DNA from: Deltaproteobacteria bacterium
GTDB taxonomy: Bacteria > Myxococcota_A > UBA9042
Assembly (NCBI GenBank): GCA_020632665.1
Contig: JACKFC010000016.1
Location: forward strand, 1-64,000
DNA: 64,000 nucleotides
Direction of reading: 5' to 3'
Numbering within the stretch: position 1 is the first letter of the stretch; each line of letters starts with the position of its first letter. The translations under genes were made by a program, and so were the position numbers. This document shows positions 42,148 through 49,702 of this stretch, in pieces. Under the pieces are notes generated by a model. It was not told where the DNA came from and made no database searches. It worked only from the letters and a program-made list of their open reading frames with translations.

Positions 42148-44156
42148 CGGCTGCGGTAGGAGCGGCCGGGCTTGTCCTTGCCCTTGCCCTTGCACCAGCC
42201 CCAGCGGTCCTTCTCGTCGTCGTCCTTCTTGCTCTTCTTCGAGAGCCACTTGCGCGCCGAGCGCTTGGCCTTGGCCTGCCAGCGCTGCGCGCGCTCCTCG
42301 GCGATCTTCAGCTTGGCTTCCCACTTCTTGCAGCTCTTGGCCGCCTTGCCCTTGCCGCAGCCGTTCTCCCAGCCCGATTTGTCGCCGCCGTACCAGGAGC
42401 CGTCGTAGGTGCCGGTGATCGGGACCGGGGTGGCGTCGATGCCGCTGATGACGACCACGCCGTCCTTGACGTAGGCGACCGGGGCCTGGCCCTCGGGCAG
42501 CTTCCAGGCGGCGTCCCAGGCCTTCTGCTGCGCCAGGATCTCGGCCGACTCGGTCTGCGTCGGCTGGTAGAGCGGCACGGTCAGGAGGTTGTTGTAGCGG
42601 GCGATGACCTCACCGACCACGGCGTAGAAGATGCCCTCTTCGGCGAGGTTGGCCTCGTGGAAGTAGTGCGGCCGCGGGTCGTTGGTCAGCAGGTGACGCA
42701 GCATGATGGTCGCTTCGTTGTCGACGTATTGCGCCCAGGTGGCCGGCGCGCCGAAGCAGGTCGTGGTCGCGGTATTGGTGCAGTTCTCGAAGTAGATCCA
42801 GTTGTACTCGTCGAGCTGCTCGGCGAAGGTCCCGGTGTTGTAGTAGACGTTGGAGGGGTGCCGCGGGACGGTCATCGCGCCGCCGATGGCGTAGGGCTGC
42901 GGCTGCTTCGAGTTGTCCGAACCGGTCTGCAGGATGCCCATCGCGTCGAGCGCGGCCGGCATCGCCGGGTTGGCGAGGCCGGAGTGTTCGCCGGTGACGA
43001 GCTCGGTCGGGTCGAGGGGGATCTTCTCGGCCTTGGCGAAGTCGAGGTTCTTGCTGATCTCGGCGACGATCTCCGAGGTGGTGAACAGGTCCAGGTTCGG
43101 GTGGCTGTAGGTGTGGTTGATCCAGCGGAATTCGGCCCGCTTCTTCAGCAGGTAGTCGCCCATCTCGTCCTTGCCGCCGTGCTCGGCCTTCCACTCGTCG
43201 TGGCCGCCGCCGTTGAAGACGAAGTCGAGCTTGAGGCCGGTCGCGGCCTGCCAGGCGATGGCGCGGTCGACGTCGGACTTGCTCATGCGGATGATCGGGT
43301 TGGTCTGGCCGCCGTCCTCGAAGGTCGTGTTGGCGTCCATGTCCCAGCGATCGTCGCCGAGGAAGATGTCGTCGATGTGCGCCATGAAGTAGTTGCGCTG
43401 CTGGCCGAGGTGCACGCCGGAGGTGGCCCACTCGAGCAGACCGTGGGCGAGCAGCATCGCGTGCAGCTGGTATTGGTTGCTGCCGACCGTCACCACGAGC
43501 TGCTCGAAGCCGGCCGGGTGGGTGTGCGCGCCGACCAGCGAGGACGGCGTGCCGGCGGCGTCGGCCGGGCCGGCGATGAGGGTCTGGAAGTCAGCGGCGA
43601 GCGGCGTGGCGAAGTAGCCCCAGGAGCTGACGTCGACCGGAACCGGGCCGGCGAGGTAGGCGAAGTCGTCACCGGCGTCGGCGGTCTTCTGCCCAACGGT
43701 GCCGGCCTGGTCGCCCGAAGCGAAGGGGTAGTTCAGGCCGTATTCCGGGGTCGGGTAGGCATAGGCGACCACGCGGCGGATCGAGAAGCGGGCCTGGTAG
43801 GCGTCGAGCGCGGCCCACTCGTCCAAGTCGAGCGCCGAGAAGCAACCGGCCGCCGAGCATTGGTAGAGGCCACCGCTGGCGAGGACGACCGCTTGGTAGC
43901 GGGCGTGGGCCTCGCTGGCCTGCAGCGTCGCGGCGGTGATCGGGGCCGACTCGGTGGCGACCAGCACGTCGTGCGGCACGCCCTCACGCGAGAGCGCGGC
44001 GGTCCACGCGCCGAGCGCCGGCTCGGTGCCGTCGGCAGAGAGGACCAGCACCCGCAGGTCGACGCGGTCGCCAGCCTGCAGCTCGGCGAGGGCCGGCGTG
44101 GCCAAGAGCAGCACCACCGCCGCAGAAAGCATCCGTCCAAAGAGTCCGCTTCGCAT
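42144..44156 (-). CDS. Exported polysaccharide-deacetylase-like protein (Agd3/CE18-like)
   Basis: 670 aa with a cleavable signal (SAAVVLLLATPALA). The middle of the protein has an HIDDIFLGDDRWD block near residue 259 and an INHTYSHPNLD block near residue 347; a metal-binding Asp-Asp followed by an H-X3-H is the layout of polysaccharide deacetylases and in particular of the Agd3 (CE18) group that deacetylates amino-sugar exopolysaccharides. A later EANLAEEGIFYAV block carries conserved-looking Glu/His. The last about 90 residues are strongly basic (CGKGKAAKSCKK, RKWLSKKSKKDDDEK), which may bind acidic polymers. Family identity from motif layout only. GCGGAGGAAGAG precedes the ATG at 44156. Confidence 0.7.
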   Translation of the reverse strand: MRSGLFGRMLSAAVVLLLATPALAELQAGDRVDLRVLVLSADGTEPALGAWTAALSREGVPHDVLVATESAPITAATLQASEAHARYQAVVLASGGLYQCSAAGCFSALDLDEWAALDAYQARFSIRRVVAYAYPTPEYGLNYPFASGDQAGTVGQKTADAGDDFAYLAGPVPVDVSSWGYFATPLAADFQTLIAGPADAAGTPSSLVGAHTHPAGFEQLVVTVGSNQYQLHAMLLAHGLLEWATSGVHLGQQRNYFMAHIDDIFLGDDRWDMDANTTFEDGGQTNPIIRMSKSDVDRAIAWQAATGLKLDFVFNGGGHDEWKAEHGGKDEMGDYLLKKRAEFRWINHTYSHPNLDLFTTSEIVAEISKNLDFAKAEKIPLDPTELVTGEHSGLANPAMPAALDAMGILQTGSDNSKQPQPYAIGGAMTVPRHPSNVYYNTGTFAEQLDEYNWIYFENCTNTATTTCFGAPATWAQYVDNEATIMLRHLLTNDPRPHYFHEANLAEEGIFYAVVGEVIARYNNLLTVPLYQPTQTESAEILAQQKAWDAAWKLPEGQAPVAYVKDGVVVISGIDATPVPITGTYDGSWYGGDKSGWENGCGKGKAAKSCKKWEAKLKIAEERAQRWQAKAKRSARKWLSKKSKKDDDEKDRWGWCKGKGKDKPGRSYRSR

Positions 44157-44478
44157 CTCTTCCTCCGCACCGAGGCGTTTGTCGTGCCTGGGATCGGGAA
44201 GGTAGGACGGTGCGCCCGGTTTTGTCAACATGTTATTGGAATCATTGACCATTTCACATGCCGAACGATTCCGATCCAAGTTTCCTTGCGATTGAACTCA
44301 ATCCTCTGTTTTCAAACATGAAAGTGTTGTTGTTCGATCACCAAACGACCACGTCCGGAATCTGCGATCCGTGGCGCGATCGTGGCGAACGGATCGTCGT
44401 CCTTGCCGCGCTCTGGAGGTGGGGGCACCATCGCGCGGCCGGTGACGGCGAGGATGCGTCGCGATGGCGGAGGCGGTG
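44157..44478. other. 322-bp divergent promoter region, partly AT-rich
   Basis: Between the divergent deacetylase-like and acylase genes. The stretch 44218-44345 is much AT-richer than the surroundings and holds the likely promoters of both genes. I see no palindrome longer than six bases and no coding. Confidence 0.4.
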
Positions 44479-46965
44479 ATGCGAAAGAACTGCGGAAATT
44501 CGAGCTCGGCGGCGCGCCGGCGGCCCATCGCTGCGCTGCTCGCGATGAGCCTGGCGCTCGCCGGCTGTGGCACCGAGGAGACGGCGCCGGAGCCGAAATA
44601 CGAGGCCGAGATCCGCTGGACCGAGGCCGGCGTGCCGCACATCACCGGCGCGACCTTCGCCGACGCCGGCTTCGGCGCCGGCTACGCCTTCGCGACGCTG
44701 AACGTCTGCCTGATGGCGGACCAGATCTTGAAGGTGAACAGCCGCCGCGCCGCGACCTTCGGCCCTGGCTCGCTGGACAAGAACGTCGAGAGCGACTTCT
44801 TCGAGCTCTTCCTCGGCGTGCGCGAAAAAGCCGAGCTGCACTGGGACAAGGTCCATCCCGACGTGCAGGCCCTGCTCGAGGGCTACGCCGCCGGCTACAA
44901 CCACTACCTCGACGTGACGGGCAAGGACGCGCTGCCCGAGCGCTGCCGCGGCGCCGATTGGGTGCAGCCGATCACCGCGATGGACATGTTCACCTACGTC
45001 ATGGACCTGGCGCTGGTGGCGAGCGCGCGGGCGTTGCCCTCGCTCGGGCCGGTGGTGATCTGGGCCAAGCCGCCGAAGCAGAGCGCCGCTGCCGAGCTGC
45101 AGGAGCGCTCGCCCGTCGTCGCGCTCGGTCCGCTCGGCGGTCGCGCGCCGATCGGCAGCAACGGCATCGCGATCGGCAAGGACAAATCCGAGACCGGCCA
45201 CGGCCTGGTGCTCGGCAACCCGCACTTCCCCTGGGCCGGCGAGCTGCGCTTCTGGCAGCTCCACGTGACGGTTCCGGGCAAATACGACGTCGCCGGCGCC
45301 GGCCTCTCCGGCTCGCCGATCCCGAATATCGGCTACAACGAGGACCTGGCCTGGACCCACACCGTCAGCAAATCGATGAAGTTCACCGCCTACCGCCTGA
45401 AGTTGGTGCCCGGCAAGCCGACCTCCTACCTCTACGACGGGCAGGAGCGCGCGATGAGCGAGCACCTCTTCAAGGTCGAGGTGAAAAAGGACGACGGGAC
45501 CACCGAGACCCGCGAGCGGACCTACTACCGCAGCCACTACGGCCCGGTCGTCGCGATCGCCGGCCTGGCGGATTGGAACAACCAGACCGCCTTCACCATC
45601 CGCGACGCCAACGCCGACAACCACGGCCTGCTCGAGCATTTCCTCCGCGTCGGCCAGGCGCATTCGGTCGCCGAGCTCGACGCGGTGATGTCGACGGTGC
45701 AGGCGAACCCCTGGGTCAACACGATCGCAGCGGACCGCGCCGGCAACGCCTTCTACGCCGAGAGCAACAGCGTGCCGAACCTCTCGGACGCGACCTACGC
45801 AGCGCACGGCAAGGCGGTCGACGACGGCGACACGCTGGCGCAGATCTTGGCCGGCTACGGCATCTTCGTGCTCGACGGCAGCGACTCGGCGAACGAGTGG
45901 GCGATCGAGGCCGGCAGCCGCGAGCCGGGCCTGGTGCCGTGGGCGAAGACCCCGCACGCGACGCGCACCGACTACCTCGCCAACGCCAACGAGAGCTATT
46001 GGCTGAGCAACGTCGAGGCGCCGCTGCCGCCGGCGGCGCCGATCTTCGGCGATCGCGAGACGGCCCGGACGCTGCGCACCCGCGTGATGCTGCACGAGGC
46101 GGTCGACAGCGGCGCCGGCAGCGCGGCGGGTGAAGACGGCAAGTTCAACGTCACCGAGCTCGGCTCGATCCCCTTCCGCTGCCGGGTGCTGAGCGCCGAC
46201 CTCGCGCTCGAAGGCGCCAAGGCGTTCTGCAAGACGACGACCAAGGTCACGGTCGGCAGCGACGAGGTCGACATCAGCGCCTCGTGCGCCGCGCTGGCGG
46301 CCTGGGACGGCCGGGTCGCGGTGGCGAGCAAGGGCGCGATCGTCTGGCGCGAGACGATGGCCGCCTTCGTCACCTCGTTCTCGGAGCACCTGCTCTGGGA
46401 CGAGGTCTTCACCGTGCCCTTCGACGTCGCGGCGCCGCTGACCACGCCGAACACCGCCGGTTGGACGAGCAGCAACGGCAAGCCGACCAAGCTCGCGGTG
46501 GCGCTGGCGAAGGCGACCCAACGCCTCGCCGCGGTCGGCATCGCGCCCGATGCCGCGCTCGGCGATTGGCAATTCCTGCCGCGCGGCAACGACAAGCTGC
46601 CCGTGCCCGGCGGCATGGGCCCACTCGGCTCGTTCAACATCGCCGGCTACTCGGGCGGCCGCGACAGCTCGCTCTTCCCGACCATCAAGCAGGGCAAGGT
46701 CGAGAACGGCACCACCGACCTCACCGAGGACGGCTACGTCGTCAACTACGGCAGCTCGTTCATGATGGCGGTGACCTTCGACGACAAGGGCCCGGTCGGC
46801 AGCCAGATCTTGACCTATTCGCAGTCGTCCGAGCCGGATTCGCCGCATTTCCGCGACCAGACCGAGCACTACGGTGCGGGCCAGTGGTACGCGATTCGCT
46901 TCTCGGACGCCGAGATCGCGGCCTCGCCGGGCTACGCCAAAGAGACCGTCTCGGTCGACGAATAG
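44479..46965 (+). CDS. N-terminal-nucleophile acylase lipoprotein (penicillin acylase / AHL acylase family)
   Basis: 828 aa from ATG 44479, which has GGAGG six bases upstream. The signal ends LALAGC. The alpha part runs to about residue 226; the autocatalytic site is GGRAPIG-Ser227-NGIAIG, after which the beta chain continues with GHGLVLGNPHFPW, the typical beta-chain block of PvdQ/quorum-quenching acylases. Later pieces (SGSPIPNIGYNEDLAWTHT) fit too. The family cleaves amide-linked acyl chains; members hydrolyse acyl-homoserine lactones or penicillins. Substrate cannot be told. It is a lipoprotein, unlike the periplasmic PvdQ. The 3' end overlaps the convergent NmrA-like gene by 34 bp. Confidence 0.9.
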   Translation: MRKNCGNSSSAARRRPIAALLAMSLALAGCGTEETAPEPKYEAEIRWTEAGVPHITGATFADAGFGAGYAFATLNVCLMADQILKVNSRRAATFGPGSLDKNVESDFFELFLGVREKAELHWDKVHPDVQALLEGYAAGYNHYLDVTGKDALPERCRGADWVQPITAMDMFTYVMDLALVASARALPSLGPVVIWAKPPKQSAAAELQERSPVVALGPLGGRAPIGSNGIAIGKDKSETGHGLVLGNPHFPWAGELRFWQLHVTVPGKYDVAGAGLSGSPIPNIGYNEDLAWTHTVSKSMKFTAYRLKLVPGKPTSYLYDGQERAMSEHLFKVEVKKDDGTTETRERTYYRSHYGPVVAIAGLADWNNQTAFTIRDANADNHGLLEHFLRVGQAHSVAELDAVMSTVQANPWVNTIAADRAGNAFYAESNSVPNLSDATYAAHGKAVDDGDTLAQILAGYGIFVLDGSDSANEWAIEAGSREPGLVPWAKTPHATRTDYLANANESYWLSNVEAPLPPAAPIFGDRETARTLRTRVMLHEAVDSGAGSAAGEDGKFNVTELGSIPFRCRVLSADLALEGAKAFCKTTTKVTVGSDEVDISASCAALAAWDGRVAVASKGAIVWRETMAAFVTSFSEHLLWDEVFTVPFDVAAPLTTPNTAGWTSSNGKPTKLAVALAKATQRLAAVGIAPDAALGDWQFLPRGNDKLPVPGGMGPLGSFNIAGYSGGRDSSLFPTIKQGKVENGTTDLTEDGYVVNYGSSFMMAVTFDDKGPVGSQILTYSQSSEPDSPHFRDQTEHYGAGQWYAIRFSDAEIAASPGYAKETVSVDE

Positions 46966-47651
46966 CTCAGCGCCGACGCCGATTGGCGGCTGACGATCGC
47001 CGGCACCTTGCGGACCAGCGCCTCGTCGGTCAGGGCGTGGACCATGAAGCGGGCGAAGTCGACCCGGCGGGTGCGGTTGCTGGCCAAGATCGGGTCGCCG
47101 ACGTGTTCGCTCCAGACCGGTAGCCCCTCGCTCTCGCCTTCTTCGAGGTCGGAGCCGCGGACCACGGTCCAGTCGCGGTCGCTGGCGAAGATGCGGTCGC
47201 AGGCGCGGACCTGGTCGTCGATATCGGCGAAGCGGAGCAGCCGCGCGAGCCAGGTGAAGAACGTGAGCAGCAGGCGGAAGCCGAGGCTGTAGACGTCCTT
47301 GCCGTCGCGGGTGATGTGCCAGCCGCAGGAGAAGACCAGGCGCGCGCCGGGCTCGGCCAGGTCGAGGACCGCGCCGGCGGTGCCCGAGCTGTAGTCGCGG
47401 ACGCCGAAGGGCACCAGCACGGTGAGCACGCCGTCGCAGCCGCGGACCGCGCGGGCGATGACCTCGCGGTCGTCGGTGCGGCCCGGCTCGATGCAGATCT
47501 GCCCCTCGAAATCGGCGAGTTTGCCGACGCTCTCGGGCCGGCAGACGCCGACGACCTCGTAGCCGCGGTCGAGGCAGTGGCGGATCATGTAGCGGCCGAG
47601 CTTGCCGGAGGCGCCGACGATGCAGACGCGCTTGGAGGTGGAGGTGGTCAT
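46932..47651 (-). CDS. NmrA/SDR-type NAD(P)-binding protein
   Basis: 239 aa. The N-terminus CIVGASGKLGRYMIRHCLDR carries the GxxGxxG dinucleotide-binding motif. The residues HITRDGKDVYS and RDWTVVRGSDLEEG fit atypical SDR/NmrA-like proteins lacking the classic YxxxK catalytic pair, so a sensor or isomerase/reductase role is possible. GAGGAG precedes the ATG. It is divergent from a TetR-type regulator, with two operators in the gap, and therefore probably repressed by it. Confidence 0.85.
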   Translation of the reverse strand: MTTSTSKRVCIVGASGKLGRYMIRHCLDRGYEVVGVCRPESVGKLADFEGQICIEPGRTDDREVIARAVRGCDGVLTVLVPFGVRDYSSGTAGAVLDLAEPGARLVFSCGWHITRDGKDVYSLGFRLLLTFFTWLARLLRFADIDDQVRACDRIFASDRDWTVVRGSDLEEGESEGLPVWSEHVGDPILASNRTRRVDFARFMVHALTDEALVRKVPAIVSRQSASALSYSSTETVSLA

Positions 47652-47697
47652 GGCTGGGCTCCTCGTGGCTGGGTTGGTGTCGATTCGTTGGCCGAAG

Positions 47698-47710
47698 CTT
47701 ACGCCGTAAG
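47698..47710. promoter_or_regulatory. TetR-type operator 1
   Basis: CTTACG-C-CGTAAG, a perfect palindrome around one base. With the related site at 47729-47741 its centre-to-centre distance is 31 bp, about three helical turns, in the gap between the two divergent genes. Confidence 0.65.
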
Positions 47711-47728
47711 GCGCGTGACAGAGGTAGA

Positions 47729-47741
47729 CTTACGGCATAAG
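47729..47741. promoter_or_regulatory. TetR-type operator 2
   Basis: CTTACG-G-CATAAG, the same palindrome with one mismatch. It lies 43 bp before the regulator start codon, where binding could block both divergent promoters. Confidence 0.62.
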
Positions 47742-47783
47742 GTTGTCAAGCGAATTGTCGCGCGGCGCGAGCGGAGATCTGCG

Positions 47784-48446
47784 ATGGGCGAGGCGAAACG
47801 AGAGCGAGAGCGGCCGCCGCTGAGCCAGGAGCGGGTGCTGCAAGCCGCCCTCGCGCTATGTGACGCCGAGGGGATCGCGAAGCTCTCGATGCGGCGGATC
47901 GCGCAGCGGCTGGGGGTCGAGGCGATGTCGCTCTACCACCACGTCGCGAACAAGGACGCGATCTTGGACGGCCTGGTCGACGCGGTCTTCGCCGAGATCG
48001 CCCTGCCCCCGCGTGGCGGCGGTGATTGGCGGGCGGCGCTGGCGTTGCGCTGCCATTCGGCGCGGGCGGTGCTGCTGCGGCACGGCTGGGCCGTCGGCCT
48101 GCTCGACTCGCGGCGCAACCCCGGCCCGGCGACGATCCGCCACCACGACGCGGTGATCGGCTGCCTACGCGACGGCGGCTTCTCGCTGGTCGCGACGACC
48201 CACGCGTTCTCGATGATCGACAGCTACCTCTACGGCTTCGTGCTGCAAGAGCTGGCGCTGCCGATTCGGACGCCGGAAGACCTGGGCGAGGTCGCGAGTG
48301 ATATCCTCGCGGCGCTCCCGGTCGACGTGTTTCCGGCGTTTTCGGAGCTTGCGCGGCATACGCTCTCGCATGGTTGGGACGCCGACCGCGAGTTCGAGGT
48401 TGGGCTCAGCGCGGTGCTGGGGGCGATCGCTTCGCTGGCGACGTGA
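47784..48446 (+). CDS. TetR/AcrR family transcriptional regulator
   Basis: 220 aa. The helix-turn-helix reads AIAKLSMRRIAQ-like: EGIAKLSMRRIAQRLGVEAM then SLYHHVANKDAILDGLVD, the TetR N-terminal signature. The C-terminal part resembles the TetR_C_1 ligand domain (GFVLQELALPIRTPEDL). A GCGGAGATC site precedes the ATG. It probably represses itself and the divergent NmrA-like gene through the two operators in the gap. Inducer unknown. Confidence 0.9.
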   Translation: MGEAKRERERPPLSQERVLQAALALCDAEGIAKLSMRRIAQRLGVEAMSLYHHVANKDAILDGLVDAVFAEIALPPRGGGDWRAALALRCHSARAVLLRHGWAVGLLDSRRNPGPATIRHHDAVIGCLRDGGFSLVATTHAFSMIDSYLYGFVLQELALPIRTPEDLGEVASDILAALPVDVFPAFSELARHTLSHGWDADREFEVGLSAVLGAIASLAT

Positions 48447-48536
48447 CCTCAGATTTCTGCGTCCGATCTGCGTCGGGATCCGTCTATCTTCTCGAACCCG
48501 CGGCGCGCCACGCGTCGCACCACCCAGGAGCCCGTG

Positions 48537-49034
48537 ATGACCTCCCGCACCAGCGCGATCGCCTTCGCCCCGGCCATGCGGCCGCATATCGCCCTCGCCG
48601 TCTCGGACGTCGACGCCGCCCGCACCTTCTACGAGACCTTGCTGCAGACCGCTCCGAGCAAGGTCCGCCCCGGCTACGTCAAGTTCGAGCCGGAGCTGCC
48701 GGCGCTCAACCTCACGCTCAACCACGACCCCGAGCACGCCGGCCAGCGCGGCGCCGCCCACTTCGGTGTGCAGGTCCAATCGACCGACGCGGTCGCTGCG
48801 GCCACCGAGCGGCTGCAGGCCGCCGGGATGCAGGTCCTGGTCGAAGAGCAGACGACGTGCTGCTTCGCGGTGCAGGACAAGGTCTGGGCGATCGACCCGG
48901 ACGGCCACCGCTGGGAGGTCTTCGTCGTGACCGACGCCGACGCGCCGGTCCACAGCCTGCCGGGCGCGGCGCGGCCGGACGCGTGCTGTGACACCGACCA
49001 AATGGCGGCGGCGAAGGCGGCGGCATGCTGCTAG
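48537..49034 (+). CDS. ArsI/CadI-family VOC protein (organoarsenical or cadmium handling)
   Basis: 165 aa. RPHIALAVSDVDAARTFYETL and HFGVQVQSTDAVAAATERLQ are typical of the ArsI/CadI VOC family, and the vicinal Cys pair lies in EQTTCCFAVQDKVWAIDPDG, at the position where ArsI binds trivalent organoarsenicals before cleaving the C-As bond. The end is unusually Cys-rich (PDACCDTDQM ... AAACC). A role in arsenic or cadmium resistance is inferred from family and these residues. AGGAG lies upstream; GTG 48534 is adjacent. Its 3' end overlaps the sigma-factor gene by 10 bp. Confidence 0.82.
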   Translation: MTSRTSAIAFAPAMRPHIALAVSDVDAARTFYETLLQTAPSKVRPGYVKFEPELPALNLTLNHDPEHAGQRGAAHFGVQVQSTDAVAAATERLQAAGMQVLVEEQTTCCFAVQDKVWAIDPDGHRWEVFVVTDADAPVHSLPGAARPDACCDTDQMAAAKAAACC

Positions 49035-49585
49035 GCGCCGCGGAAGACGCCTACCGCTCGTTCGGCGGCACGCTGCGCGGATGGATCCGCCGGCGTGTCG
49101 CCGACGACGCGACCGCCGACGACCTGCTGCAGACCGTGCTGCTGCGCGTCCACGAGCGGCAGGGGCAGCTCGATGATCGCGAGCGGCTCGCGCCGTGGGT
49201 CTTTCGCATCGCCCGCAACGTCGTCGCGGACCACCATCGCGGCGCCAGACCGATGCTGGCGCTGGACGACGCCGACCCGACCGCAACGGCGATCGAGCCG
49301 GACGAGCCGGACGAGCTCGCTGGGCTGGCGCTCTGGTTGGCGTGGCAGATCGACACCCTGCCCGAGCACTACCGCGACGCACTGCGCCGGACCGAGCTGC
49401 AGGGCCAGACGATGGCCGAAGCTGCCGCGGCGCTCGGCCTCTCGGTGAGCGGCACGAAATCCCGCGTCCAGCGTGGCCGCGCCCTGCTCGCCGGCAAGCT
49501 GCGTCGCTGCTGCGAGGTCGAGCTCGACCACGCCGGCCGACCCGTCGACTACCGCGCCCTGCCCGGCGGCTGCGCCGACTGCTGA
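49025..49585 (+). CDS. ECF sigma factor, SigZ-like, with Cys-rich C-terminus
   Basis: 186 aa. Region 2 includes ATADDLLQTVLLRVHER and PWVFRIARNVVADHHRG; region 4 includes LPEHYRDALRRTELQGQTMA and LGLSVSGTKSRVQRGRALL. After region 4 the tail CCEVELDHAGRPVDYRALPG ends in GGCADC. This CC-X3-L-D-X2-G...C-X2-C tail is the mark of the SigZ-type ECF group, which has no obvious anti-sigma gene beside it. The Cys cluster could sense thiol-reactive metals, consistent with the overlapping ArsI/CadI gene. That link is inference. Confidence 0.85.
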   Translation: MLLGAAEDAYRSFGGTLRGWIRRRVADDATADDLLQTVLLRVHERQGQLDDRERLAPWVFRIARNVVADHHRGARPMLALDDADPTATAIEPDEPDELAGLALWLAWQIDTLPEHYRDALRRTELQGQTMAEAAAALGLSVSGTKSRVQRGRALLAGKLRRCCEVELDHAGRPVDYRALPGGCADC

Positions 49586-49702
49586 GACTTCGCCGATTCT
49601 CGGACCCGCGTCGGTCGCGCTCGGCTTCGGTTCGCATTGCAGTTGCTCCACGCGGAAGCTAGGCTCGACGGCGACTTGCACCGATCGCACCGAGGACGCG
49701 CG

